Origin: Chara braunii
Taxonomy: Eukaryota > Streptophyta > Charophyceae > Charales > Characeae
Direction of reading: 5' to 3'
DNA length: 47,967 nt
Assembly: GCA_003427395.1 (NCBI GenBank)
Contig: BFEA01000313.1
Location: 579,830-627,796, forward strand
Shown here: one piece after another, positions 19,896 through 31,272 of the stretch
Layout: every line of letters begins with the position of its first letter
How positions within the stretch are numbered: position 1 is the first letter of the stretch
Notes under the pieces: model-generated
Told to the model about the DNA's origin: nothing
What the model saw: the letters and a program-made list of their open reading frames with translations, nothing else
Database searches by the model: none
Position numbers and translations under genes: made by a program

Positions 19896-21470
19896 ATGAT
19901 GTTCCGGTTCCTACTTAATTGATCTTTCCTCCATGTGTAGGTGTCCTTCACTAGTTCAAGTATATGATTGTGAAGTTCATTTATGTTTGTGATGTTCCGG
20001 TTCCTACTTCGTTGATATTTCCTCCATGTGCATGTGTCCTTCACTAGTTCAAGTATCCCATTGTCGAGTTCATGTATGTTGTGATGTTCCGGTTCTTACT
20101 TAGTTCATCTTTCCGCCATGTGCATGTGTCTTTCACTAGTTCTAGCTTCTTATTGTCAAGTTCATATGTGTTATGATGTTCGGGTTCATACTAGTTGATC
20201 TCTCATCTATGTGCATGTGTCGTTCACTAGTCTAGCATCTCATTGTCAAGTTCATGTATGTTGTGATGTTCCGGTTCCTACTTAGTTGATCTTTCCTCCA
20301 TGTGCATGTGTCCTTCACTAGCTCAAGTATCTCATCGTCAAGTTCATGTATGTTTTGATGTCTCGGTTCCTACTTAGTTGATCTTTCCTCCATGTGCATG
20401 TGTCCTTCAATAGTTCAAGTATCTCGTTGTCAAGTTCATAGGTGTTTGTGATGTTCCGGTTCATACTTAGTTGACCTTTCCTCCATATCCATATGTGTTT
20501 CACTAGTTCTAATATCTCATTGTCAAGTTCATATGTGTTTGTGATGTTCCGGTTCCTACTTAGTTGATCTTTCCCCCATGTGCATGTGTCCTTTACTAGT
20601 TCAAGTATCTCATTGTCAAGTTCATGTATGTTGTGATGTTCCAGTTCCTACTTAGTTGATCTCTCCTCTATGTGCATGTACCGTTCACTAGTCTAGCATC
20701 TCATTGTCAAGTTCATGTATGTTGTGATGTTCCGGTTCATACTTAGTTGATCTTTCCTCCATATGCATGTGTCCTTCACTAGTTCAAGTATCTCATTGTC
20801 AAGTATATAGGTGTTTGTGATGTTCGGGTTCATACTTAGTTGATCTTTCCTCCATGTGCATATTCCTTTCACTAGTTCTAACTCTCATTGTCAAGTTCAT
20901 ATGTGTTGTGATGTTCCGGTTCATACTTAGTTGATCTCTTTTCTATGTGCATGTGTCGTTCGCTAGTCTAGCATCTCATTGTCAAGTTCATGTATGTTGT
21001 GTTGTTCCGGCTCCTACTTAGTTGATCTTTCCTCCGTATGCATGTGTCCTTCACTAATTCAAGTATCTCATTGTCAAGTTCATGTATGTTGTGATGTTCC
21101 GGTTCCTACTTAGTTGATCTTTCCTCCATGTGCATGTGTCCTTCGCTAATTCAAGCTTCTCATTGTCGAGTTCATACACGTTGTGATGTTCCGGTTCCTA
21201 CTTAATTGATCTTTCCTCCATGTGCATGTGCCTCTTCACTAGTTCAATCCTCTCATTGCCAAGTTCATGTATGTTGTGATGTTCTGGTTCGTACTTAGTT
21301 GATCTTTCCTCCACGTGCATGTGCTCTTCACTAGTTCCTGTTTTTCATTGTCAAGTTCATGTATGTTGTGATGTTCCGGTTCATACTTAGTTGATCTTTC
21401 CTCCATGTGCATGTGCCCTTTTCAATCTCTCATTGTCAAATTCATTGTAGAACTCCGGTTCATGCTTAGT
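19896..21470. repeat. 92-bp satellite, family C, about 17 monomers
   Basis: The GTTCCGGTTC mark recurs from 19901 to 21373 (19901, 19994, 20086, 20178, 20268, 20360, 20453, 20546, 20638, 20729, 20822, 20913, 21004, 21096, 21188, 21281, 21373). Units share TACTTAGTTGATCTTTCC, CCATGTGCATGTG and CATTGTCAAGTTCATG. The GATGTTCCGGTTC core aligns with GATGCTCCGATTC of family A, so the families are probably homologous. Confidence 0.95.
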
Positions 21471-21582
21471 GGATGTTTCACTATGAGATGGGTGACCGAC
21501 ATTTGGCTGCTACTACTATGGGATGGGTGACCGACATTTTGACTGCTATTACGAGGTGATGATTTGATTAGGATTAGAAATC

Positions 21583-21592
21583 TTTTTCTTTT

Positions 21593-21666
<74 letters not shown>

Positions 21667-21667
21667 G

Positions 21668-21726
<59 letters not shown>

Positions 21727-21780
21727 TCTCCCACTCCTCTCTCTCTTCCTCTTCGCCTTGCCCTCTCTCTCTCTTCCCCT
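21583..21780. repeat. Long CT microsatellite
   Basis: About 200 bp of CT with a few interruptions. Arg/Glu and Ser/Leu frames across it are artefacts. Confidence 0.97.
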
Positions 21781-22980
21781 CACTTGGCATATGACTAACC
21801 CTTCTCCCTTCACTTGTTACATTGCCAGGGTGCGAACGGTAAAAAGAAATCAGACCTCACTTGGTGGAGAAAGAGGGCAAGGGAAGGGTAGTCGGACCCT
21901 TGTGTCACCAAGAAGGCAAAGGAAAGGACGGTGTAAAAAGTGGGAAAAAAGGCGGAATCCGGGAGAAAGTACAAGTGGAAGCAAGGTCAGTATGACTCAA
22001 CCATTTCCCGGACTGCATGACTATGAGAAGAGGATGGGCTGATTGAGCAAAGAAAGGGAACAAAGAGCAGCNAAAGAGCATGGAAAGATAAACGTGTGGG
22101 AAGGGTCATGTGTTGACCCCCAACGGGGGATTGTATGGATTTTTGCTTTGTGTGAGATTGTGCAGGTAAGTGAAGGCTAAGGATGCCTTGAGCGGGATAG
22201 GGTCGGGAGGAACCGGGCATCAAAAGGAAAAGGGAAGAGGGGCAAAGGGGCCGTATTGGCCACCTGTATCCAGCGATGTAGCAGCCAAGCTAGGTCTGTG
22301 GGGCCTGAAGTCGGTCTCGGAACCGATCACCGGTGTGAGGAAACCTGGGGAGGGGCCGTCTACTGATCGTTGAAGCCATGGGCAACGGCGTTTGTCACTC
22401 GCCGCGCCCGCTTCTGAGGTCCTCAGCGACTGGCAGGGTTATGGGGGTTTGTGCTACCAGTGACTCCCCCAGATTAAGCTGGTTCAAATTTTTTTACCTT
22501 GGAAAACAATAATTTCCGAACTTCAATTGAGAGAGCTTACCCTGTGCAGAGTTGGCGAACCTGACGAAAGGTTGATCTTGGATTGTTGAAAGATTACAGC
22601 TGGTTGTTAGCGTTTGCGCTGCGGGGTTCGCGTATTGTGATGGATAATTATGGGATGTGAAATACACAAGAAGGTCTCAGCCAACATGACAAGTTTCGAA
22701 GTAACAACGAATTGTGTTGCAAGGGAGAGAGTTGCTTAGGAGTCATGGAGGTAAACACAACCTTGTCACATCCCGAGACCGCCCCCTTTCTTAGTCGAGA
22801 TGCTCGAGACAAGTGCGCTATGCCTGCGTTCGTCCACCGAGTAACAAGTTGCCTGATCCGAATCCGATTTATATAACCAGCATGAGGATGATTGATCGGA
22901 CAATGAGGGGTGGATATTCGATCAGTCCATGAGCGGTCAATGCCTGTTTAACCAATGAGCTTTGCGTGATCGATCTTTCA
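21781..22980. other. No gene recognised
   Basis: Mixed GC-rich sequence with short frames only and one unresolved base at 22072. A GTCACATCCCGAGACCG word at 22767 resembles sequence often seen near retroelement LTR ends, but no second copy was found. Confidence 0.35.
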
Positions 22981-22984
22981 GGCG

Positions 22985-23215
22985 ACGCCCAATACCCCTT
23001 TCTGTCAGTGTTCAATATATCAAGGGACAGTCAATGCCCCTTTCTGTCAATGAACTGCCAATGAACAGTAAGTGTTCGATCTGTCAGGGGACAGTCAATG
23101 CCCCCTTTCTGTCAATGAACTGCCAATGAACAGTAAGTGTTCGGTAAGTTAATGACCCGCCAATGGACGGCAAGAGCTCAATTTCCTAGTGACCTGTTGA
23201 AGAACAGTAAGCGTC
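22985..23215. repeat. Short 64-bp tandem repeat
   Basis: GGGACAGTCAATGCCCC starts at 23024 and 23088, followed each time by TTTCTGTCAATGAACTGCC and AACAGTAAGTGTTC. Diverged partial units flank them. Confidence 0.75.
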
Positions 23216-23818
23216 GTTCTGTCGATAACCAGTCAATGCTCTATTCTGTTCTTCCTTTGCTCCCTCCGGAGGTCCTCGCTTGAAGCCGCTTTCGTAGCCA
23301 CACACCGTCCCTTCCTTACTCTCCTATACGCACTCCACTTCTCTCTTTCATCTGCGCACATTCTTAGGTAACTCTCCTACCTTCTCTCTCTCTCCTCCGT
23401 CCGCACAGTGTATGCACCGTTCTGTTCCCTTTCTCTCACATAACAGAAGCCACTTCCACGTTCCCTCACGCTCGCCCGTCGGAAAGCCCTGCTTCCGCTC
23501 CGCACTAAGGCGTAGCCTTTACTTCGAGGGTACTTGGGAGCGCAAGTGACCCGATGCGTAAGACTATGAGACGCGGTAGTAACTTGCCGCGCGCTCCTTT
23601 TTTCTCCCTTTCTGCTTGTTCGCGTGATGGCCCGCTCTTATCCCTTCTCATCATCATGCTCATTGGCTCGATTCTATATATTGCACACGTCCCTGAGCTT
23701 TGGCTGTCAAGGACCTTGATAACGAGTTTCGGTCGGAGGGCCCGCTCGGGTTCCTGCGTGTTCTGGATGCTGGCAAAGTTCCTATATCTGCACGTCTTGA
23801 AACTCGGGCTGGGGAATT
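23216..23818. other. No gene recognised
   Basis: C/T-rich sequence to about 23480, then overlapping frames on both strands (for example 23554-23913) without family motifs. Not called as genes. Confidence 0.35.
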
Positions 23819-24000
23819 CAGCATGCATGCGAGCCGGTGGGGGAATAGCCACGAGGCGGAAGGGACCAGGGTGGCGTGGGCCCTTCCATGGGGACAGCAT
23901 TCGTCCCCCGTAGACTGCCGCTCACGATCTGCTGTGAGAGGTTTGAGTGTGAGCATGCCCGTTGGGACACGTAGGATGGTGAACCATGTTTGAGCCGGGA
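23819..24000 (+). repeat. Dispersed repeat (GAGTGTGAGCAYGCCC family), copy 1
   Basis: Shares CATG(C/T)GAGCC near its start, CACGATCTG, TTTGAGTGTGAGCATGCCC and GGATGGTGAACCATG with the sequences at 35091-35265 and 37110-37185, all on the plus strand. Confidence 0.65.
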
Positions 24001-24925
24001 GGGGGGCGCTAGTGGGAGGCTACCGCAGCGCTGGTTGCGCAGACCAAGCTTCCCCAGCGGGTGTTCGCATGGAACCCTTCCTCATTCGAGGCCCCAAAAC
24101 TCTCACTTGGATACTTGCTACTAGCGTCTAGATTTGTACCAGGACCCGGCCCACCGAGGCTCACGCCGCAGGCTATGGAGCAAGCCCTGCGCCTTCCTAT
24201 TCGTCAGGGAGTTGGAGTTGCCCCTACAACTGAGCGCAGGTCGGGCGTCGCAGCTCCAACCATTTTCAGGCTGATTGATTTCGGCAAGTGAGTTGTTACT
24301 CACTCCTTAGCGGGCTTCGGCCTCGATAACCACCTTCCTGGCACCTTCCTGGTGTTTGTATCAGTCAACACCCATTATGGTGACGGGTTAGTGTGCAACT
24401 CAGCACAGATGGGAGGCATCAGTTAGCACAGGAGAAGAGCCTGAAGGCAGTGAAGGAAAGGCAACGAGAAGGGGCTAAACCCAAACGGTTTACTGCATCG
24501 AGTGCATGAAGAAAAAGGGAGTTGGTTATGGCGGGAGTAAGCAGGAGAAGGGGGAAGCAGAAAGTGAAGATTCCACCCGTTACTCAATGAAATTGGGTGG
24601 GAGAAAGTGTTAGATTGGGGTTTCAAGGGAAGGCGACACCATATCCGAGGTCAAAATTAATAGAACGCTAGTGGATAGGGAGCTAGAGAGAAAAAGGGCT
24701 ACACGCGGAGATATCGAAGAAAACAAATATGGCAGGAGGAAAGTTCGATATCTTGTCGAATTCTTCATGAAATCGGGCAAAGTAAAATACTAGTTTGAGG
24801 TTCGAGGCGTTGTGAGCATCATGGTAGTGTCAAATTTGTCTATAGAGTAGCAGTTTGGTCGGTGTCAGTACTGAAAGTTGCGCCTAATGGAAGGGAGAAT
24901 GACTTTGTAATAAACAACGAATACT
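24001..24925. other. No gene recognised
   Basis: Short frames only (for example 24061-24291), no motif recognised. Confidence 0.35.
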
Positions 24926-25175
24926 TCCGCGTTCTAATGGAAAATTCATTTCGAATTTGCTCATCCTATTGATGGGAGTAGAATCTCTTTGACTTCTCTG
25001 CATGCACGACTTTGGGGTGCAGCTTGGGCTTCTAAGTTCTAGCAGGTGATTTCACTTCGATTTTACCCATCATAGCGATGGAAGCAGGCTTTCTCTAACT
25101 ATGAAGTACAATGCATGTTTTCGATTTCTAATGGCAAATTCATTTCGACTTTGCTTATCCTACCAGAGGGGGAGG
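24926..25175. repeat. Dispersed TCATCCTATCGATGGA repeat, three decayed copies
   Basis: Three diverged copies at about 24926-24980, 25040-25085 and 25118-25172, carrying TTCTAATGG, ATTCATTTCGA and CATCCTAT or CATCATAG words. Related to 4382 and 4781. Confidence 0.5.
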
Positions 25176-25804
25176 AGTAGGATAGGGTGAAGGAATACGT
25201 ACCTAGTTGTGCCTCACGGAAGACCGGATCTCATTTGCCCGCTATAGTGAGCAGGATGAAGAACGATGGCTGCGAGGAGGAGAGAAATAGAGCGAGCACC
25301 TACTGGTGGGAGTTGGCGGTACGGGATGGACCGAAAGTCGGGTTACAGTGCTGAATGGTAGAGCGCAGCGGAGGGCTAGTTGCGCATGTATTTGCCCGTA
25401 CTTCAGTGCCCGATCCATTCTCTCTTAGCACATTTGATAAGTAGTAGAGCATGGCCCACAAAACCTTGTAGCCACTATAGCTCCGACCAGATCTAGTCAT
25501 ATTGGTGGCGAGGTACATTTATGGGTTGAAGGCGAAGCGCACTGCCTGCATCGCTCTTATATGATAAAGAGGAAGAGGGTGATTGGACAAAGGAGAAGAG
25601 CATCGAATCTCGCCCGATTTCACATTGTTGCTGGTAACTGATTAGTTCACTGACAAACACCTTTATTTTAGTGGTGCTCGGCGACTGTACTGTTGGTGTA
25701 CTGATTCAATCATCTGGCGATTAAGGTGCTGTTGAGCTTGCCATTGACAGAGCCTTGCTACGTGACCCGATAATTTGTTGCGTGTTGGCTAGCCATCCAC
25801 TTTG
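25176..25804. other. No gene recognised
   Basis: No ORF or structured element could be supported. Confidence 0.35.
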
Positions 25805-25905
25805 CACATATCATGTTTTTGCAGTAAGTACGTCGTGTTCTTACTGCGCTTCACTGTTCTTCACCGTGTTTCACTACTGTGGCACGTCACACTCATGCTA
25901 TAAGT
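25805..25905 (+). repeat. Inverted repeat arm, partner at 33640-33745
   Basis: The segment with ATCATGTTTTTGCAG, TTCTTACTGCGCTTCACTGT and CTTCACCGTGTTTC matches the reverse complement of about 33640-33740 over about 100 bp with a few differences. The two arms flank the gag remnant. Confidence 0.7.
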
Positions 25906-25929
25906 TGTACCGTGCATTGTTGAACTCTT

Positions 25930-26560
25930 CTTGAGTGCGGCGATGTATTACATTCATATTCGGTGCGGTATCCTGCCATGGTACCTTGCTGCTGCGCGTG
26001 GTTGCTGTGTTGGGCTGCATTCTGCCCACGTTTCGAATAGAGCGCAGGGGCGTGCTCTATATGAACGCGGCCCTTCTAGGTCGCGTAGATGCAGCTTGGT
26101 CTGAAATAGTGAGGCGCAACATCTTTGCGAGGGGGTCAAGCACTACTTGGAGGCCATTCAAGGTGTTATTGCACTCCGTTCGCATTGTGACTTCACCATC
26201 TTGTTGCGACTCTGACCACTATTGCGAGGCCTTCAGGCGTACCAAGGAATCAAGGCGCTCTCATGCAAGTCTGAGTGTTCCATTCTGGGATCTGAGTGAC
26301 TACTGTTTTTCCATAGTCTGGCATATTGGTTTTGAGAGGAAGACAGCAGGCAAGATTGAAACCCGTAATCCGTGCCAAGGCCTATGTGGGAGTCTGCCCC
26401 ACCAATTGAGGGAGCTCTGTCGGACCCTAGGTGAGGTTTTGGAGGTAGGAAACTGAGTGGTAATCTTCATCTCCTTCTATAAACCCAGCTAAAACCCTTA
26501 TCTACACATCTTTGTATAGTTTGACTTAGCATATTGCATGCATCCGTATTGTTTATGTTT
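25930..26560 (+). repeat. Long dispersed repeat (family 2), copy 1
   Basis: Matches 44208-44800 in order: TGTATT.CTACATTCA-like start, CGAATAGA...CTCTAT hairpin, CCTTCTAG, GAGAGGAAG, GCAAG.AGGATTG-like, GGGAGCTCTG and ATAAACCC...CTATCTA words. A 173-codon frame (25935-26456) exists, but the second copy carries indels and stops in the same region, so I do not call it a gene. A hairpin conserved with compensatory changes sits at 26037-26060. Confidence 0.7.
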
Positions 26561-26699
26561 GACTTTCAGGACTTAAGTCAGACTTAAGTAAAGGAATGCA
26601 TGTGCAATCTCAGTTTCATTTTTATTGGTTGTCTGGATTTAGATTGAGAAAAAAATTTGCATTGGGGGAAGGTGGGAGAGAGGTGGTTTTACTCGCAAT

Positions 26700-26885
26700 T
26701 GTCTGCCTCAACTAAAGACCAGGCTTCGTTTCTAAGTTGAATGACCTAGTGCTATGTTTTATTTTGACAGCCTATAGGATCAGACTTTATTCCTAAGTTG
26801 GATGGTCTGTTGCTCCGACTTGCGAATGCATTTTCGGAGACGAAGCTTTGTTTTTAAGTTGAATGGCTTGGTCGCCTTGGTATTG
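26700..26885. repeat. 61-bp tandem repeat, three units
   Basis: TAAGTTGAATG or TAAGTTGGATG starts at 26733, 26794 and 26855. Probably related to the 67-bp array at 44885-45685, which holds the same position relative to family 2. Confidence 0.65.
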
Positions 26886-27799
26886 CTGATTCGTCGGCTA
26901 ACGAGACACCTTTGTTTGCACTTGTACCTCAACTTGATGCCTTAGCCTTGAGATTTGATATGTTTTTTTGAGAGATTTAACCAAACTTCTTTTAATGACC
27001 ATTATAAAGAACTGATGGGTTTTTATGGAAAGTTGGACAATGGTTGGGGTTTGATTGTGTGAGGCGTGGTGTGAGTTACAAGGAACAGTAAAGTTGACTA
27101 CATTGGTGTATAACGATGTCAATTTCGTAGTGTCTGTGTTTTATGCAAGTTAGTATTTTGGAGTTTGTGTACGAGCCTTACCTTGGAGACAGTGAGAATG
27201 ACAACCATGTGTCACACAAGCTGCATACCTAATGAGTTTATCTTCCCCTATTGTACTTTATTTCGAGTTTTGATTTAATATGAGTGTTGAGATGTCTGTT
27301 TATTTACAGAGTGATTTTGTTTGTTAATTTTTATAGTTGGATGTTGATGTCAGTGGCAGCCGTCAAAGTCAAACCCCTTGACTTTTTTTGAGGCCCTAGA
27401 TGATGGAGCTCGTCTTAAGGGCGATAAAACCCGACCGCCACAACAGGTAGGAGCCTTGTGAACCAACCACTCTCTGCAGGGTGCAGAAGAGGGTGTGGTT
27501 CTCAATCACCTTGGCGGTTGTCTAACGTGGAGAGATTAACCCCTCAAGGCGAGTGTCAACGGACACTTGAGTGTTGAACACGACCCTCGAGACCATGGAG
27601 GGCCACCTGAGTATATGTACTACATAGTACTCCATCGTTACCTCCTCTGTATGCTTGCATGGCTAGTCGATATGAGAAAGTCTTGCGTCCGCATTATTTT
27701 ATCCTAAGTCTCGCACACAACGCCGAACCGATTTTGTGCCGAAAGGTTATGGGTTGGACACTAAAGAGACAAAAATTGTTTTGTTTTGTGTGAGTGATC
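26886..27799 (+). repeat. Family 2 downstream segment, copy 1
   Basis: Mostly unassigned. The CACTTGAGTGT...ACACGACCCTCGAGACCATG block at 27563-27600 matches 47412-47446, which links this region to the second long copy. No gene is recognised. Confidence 0.45.
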
Positions 27800-28215
27800 T
27801 GACTTTTTGCTTTGGCGTGGTGTAAGAAGGATGCCTCCTAGTTGACCGACGACGAGTCGCGTTTGGGACTTCAGCCCCCCAGTGCGTCGGTTCACGTACG
27901 GGTCCGATAGAGGCGTGGGACCGCGGATGGACCACCTCTGTAATTGCAACTGATTAGTTTTCGCAAGTGGTTCAGTAGCTCGGCGGGGATACACTCACCT
28001 AAGAATGGTGACAACCCCCGCTTGTGGAGGTATGTTGTACCTCGTGTGACCCTATCCTATCGTAGGGGTTCCCAACAAGTGTGGTTGACGCACTTGGCCG
28101 GAGCGGCGACGAAAGCTTCATTTGCACCGCTATAAATGGATAAAGACCTACATGCAATCCTACGTGATGCGGCCGGGAGGGTCCCGCTATGGGACTGATG
28201 CGCTCGACAGGTGAC
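27800..28215 (+). repeat. Structured dispersed repeat, copy 2
   Basis: P1 ATGGACCAC (27927-27935) with GTGGTTCAG (27967-27975), eight of nine pairs, 31-nt loop. Linker TAGCTCG. P2 GCGGGG (27983-27988) with CCCCGC (28016-28021), perfect. P3 TCACC (27995-27999) with GGTGA (28007-28011). P4 GAGGTA (28027-28032) with TACCTC (28038-28043). P5 CCCTA (28050-28054) with TAGGG (28063-28067) around TCCTATCG. Homology with copy 3 extends to a GATGCGCTCGACAG word near 28213. Confidence 0.75.
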
Positions 28216-30207
28216 GTCGTTACAGGGGATCTCGGAAGCCTACCGGGGTCGTTAAGTGAACGAACCCGGGTTATTTGCAGGTTGATGATCTAGGAAAAAA
28301 CGACAATATTTGAGTGTCTTATTGATGATAATGATTTTAAGCATGTGTGGATTGACTGAGAAAGGAAATGTTTGGTGATGCACTTACGTATCTTGGCGCT
28401 TAAGATAACGACTTCAGCGACCATATTCTTATTCTAAGTATTTTAAGGTGATTTGACAATACTATGTGTGTCTCGTGCGGTTTAGGTTGAGTAAGGGGGC
28501 ATAAATATTGTTGAGGTTGTCCATTATTGAAGAAAGTTATTCTAGTAACTGTCAAAGTTATACTGCTAGTGGACTTTTTATGCGAATGAGTAGGTGTTGG
28601 AGAGGTAATTGATTTTAGATGAGGCATTTCCTTCTAGTTAATAAAATTTAGCTTTAAAAAAAGTTTCTGGTATAAGAGTGACATGGATGAGGGGTTGACT
28701 GATGAGCGGGAAGTGATGAGTTTAATTGCAAAGATTTTTCTAGAGTTCAGATTGTGTTGTGGTACGATAGGTACTGCGATGAGTATTGTGCTTAGACTCT
28801 TCGGTAGTATCAGTTGACGATGAGTTGAGTCACTTAGAGATTGTCTAACTGTAGTTACCGACAAAACCTGAGAAGTAGTGGTTATTTGACGAGAGGTTTG
28901 ACTAATCCGAAGAGAGCCCTATGCTTTAAGTATATGTGCTTTATGACGGTTTTACTTGCTTGTCTCCATATGTGTGGTTTTTTTTTGTGTGTTTTGTTTT
29001 GGTGCATAATTGATGACGTATGTATGGATTGCCTTCCGAGAGGACATGGACTCTACATGAAACTCACATCTGGAATGAGACCAGAGGTGAATGAGGTAAC
29101 TCGTTTCTGTGGAAGGTTGTTCTTCCTGAAGGAAACCTGAAGGAAGTCAGTTGACGTGTATAATTTGTCCTCAGTGGAAGTGCACTCTTGAATGACTACT
29201 CCCTCGCCGAGGCTTAAGGAAGTAGTCATGAGTTTTGAGAATGATAGTGAGACTCACGTCGAAACTATGTTCCTGGTCTTTGTGGGGTGCTGTTATCTTT
29301 CCTTTGAATATGAAAGTAACTACATTATCAGTTAAAAAAGGAGCAAAAAGTTTGTTCCCGTAAACATTGATGGTGAAGTAGGGCAACCACTGCTTAGCCA
29401 GGGTGGGTAGTGTGACGACCGAGGACAGACTCTCGCTAGGTAGGGCCACCATACTTACAGAGGTGCGAGATCATCACTTGTTGTCTTAATAAGTGAGAGT
29501 GAGATAGTCTTGCTAACCTTAATAGGTTCAGTAAGGTGCAAACGTTCGAATCACAGAGGGATGAGGCGAGACTTGATCCTTGGAGCGGGGCTCAGGAGTT
29601 AAGATGTTATCTCATGAGAATTACACCGCTCCTTTGTATTATATGCTTCGCTTAAAGCTGAAGGAGTAGCAATTGTATCATGTTATTTACTTATTGCTAG
29701 TTTTATTTTGGCCTTATAAAGTCTGCAATATATTTTTTTAAGTTATCTTGTTGCATGGCTGACAGTTGAGTCAAAATCATGTTATTGTTTCTAAGACATT
29801 CTGTGTTGTTTAGCTACAACCCTAACAAACAATTTGTGCTTATCATGTTGTGAATTATTGTTGTGAGCATATGTTATCTATCGTGGGTTGTACTGCATTT
29901 TTTTGTCTATGTTCGGAGTATCCACTTATGTAACACATATGTGTCGTATCGTTCCTGGATACTAGAAATGATATTTGGTTAATGCTTGAGTTATGTTTCA
30001 ATATCAGTGAATACCTGTGATTTATTTTAAGTGGATATTTGTTTAAAGACTCTTTTCGGTATCGCCGATGTTCTGAATATGTTCTCATGCACACTCACAT
30101 GATGAGTGTCGGGATAATTTTAGTGGGATATATTCTATATTTCATCAAGTTGCGCAACTTCTTTCGAGTTTCGGCCCTAAGAACGCTCGTTGTTTGTTCA
30201 ATAGGTG
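28216..30207 (+). other. Possible retroelement leader upstream of gag
   Basis: No ORF with recognisable motif. It lies between structured repeat copy 2 and the gag start on the same strand, and contains the possible primer-binding site at 28668. A GC-poor, stop-rich leader before gag would be expected of a decayed element. Confidence 0.35.
28668..28678 (+). promoter_or_regulatory. Possible primer-binding site
   Basis: TGGTATAAGAG matches ten of eleven bases of TGGTATCAGAG, the common plant-type site complementary to the 3' end of initiator Met tRNA. It lies about 1.5 kb upstream of gag on the same strand. No clear LTR CA terminus precedes it, so the call is tentative. Confidence 0.3.
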
Positions 30208-31272
30208 ATGAGCTCGAGGGAGCTCGAGATGGAAGGGTCTCAAGGGAAGATTAGGGTCGAGGAACTCGCCTATCTGATGGGTTAGCAAAATTGGTAGCGA
30301 GATAACCTACCCAAGGTTGAGATCATCTTCTTCAAGGGTGATGTTTCTGACTTCCTTGATAAGTTTGGGCTGATAACGACTTACTGCAAGTGGAATGAGG
30401 AGCAGATGCTAAAAAAGGTTATAAAGTATGTCCACATAGATTTGAAGGAGGAAGTCAGTGGGTTGATTAGAAGGGCAGGGTCATCATGGAGGAAGTTTCA
30501 TAATGACATGTGAGATACATACCGGCTAGTTGAAGAAAAACTGACCAAAGATGGTCTTGAGAAGGTATATCGGTTCAAATATGAGTCGATAGGGCATTTT
30601 TTAGCAGAGTATGAACGTGTTTCTCGCAAAGTTTGATCGTCGTCTGAATATGACAATTGTTTCGTCTTCCTAACAAACTTTTCGAATGCAGAGCAGCGAG
30701 ACTTGATTCGTGGGATAGAAGCGAGACTTATATGAGACAAAATACGAGAGAATTTTATAAAAGGAAATTTCGATCAACACCTCTGCCAGACTCTGCGTGA
30801 AGCAAGGAGGAGAAATAGGCATGAGATAATGAGAAAAGTGAGTTTGAAAAAAATGCCAAATGATTTTGCAACACACATCTCTTAGTGTATAAAAGGTGAA
30901 TTTCATAACAACACTAACGTGATCAAACGAAATCACAAGTGGGGTGAAGGGAAGAAAAAGGAGTCATATGTTGAGAAAAAAAAAGTGCAGACTAGAGCAA
31001 GGAATGTTGCAACTCGTGCCTGTGAAATGACGATTGGCGCCTTAAGCAGAAAGGAAAAAGGAAAGCGAGGGAGTCGTCAAGAAGCTAATATAACCCTGCC
31101 CCCCGTTGTATTTGATCCTCAAGGGGAGTGTGGCGACAAGGATGCATCATCAATTGCAAGTTAGACTGTGGGAAAGAATAGCAGGCGGTGAGAGCAGTGG
31201 TCGAAGATTGTATGTGCTTGTTGTAGGAGAATTGGTCACACTCCTCGCAAATGTAACAGAACAAAGAGATAG
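30208..31272 (+). pseudogene. gag: Retrotransposon gag pseudogene with CCHC zinc knuckle
   Basis: A single frame of 355 codons runs from ATG 30208 to TAG 31270-31272 without any frameshift, but holds eight internal stops: 30283, 30295, 30511, 30634, 30733, 30883, 31162 and 31189. The N-terminal part has a retrotransposon-gag-like layout (FFKGDVSDFLDKFG, YCKWNEEQMLKKVIKYV, GHFLAEYERVSR). A Lys/Arg-rich stretch follows, then a perfect CX2CX4HX4C zinc knuckle (CACCRRIGHTPRKC, 31213-31254), the nucleic-acid-binding motif of gag nucleocapsid. All eight stops can be explained by single transitions from CAG, CGA or TGG. No protease or RT follows. The pol remnant at 6-8.7 kb is 22 kb away and need not belong to the same element. 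Confidence 0.8.

Noticed and set aside
18040-21470. CRISPR array
   Set aside because: Monomers are contiguous satellites without distinct spacers, in a eukaryotic context.
23554-23913. 119-codon frame with hydrophobic N-terminus
   Set aside because: Overlapping frames on both strands, extends into a dispersed repeat, no recognised family.
25935-26456. 173-codon plus-strand frame
   Set aside because: It lies in dispersed family 2; the second copy has indels and stops in the aligned region, and there is no domain.
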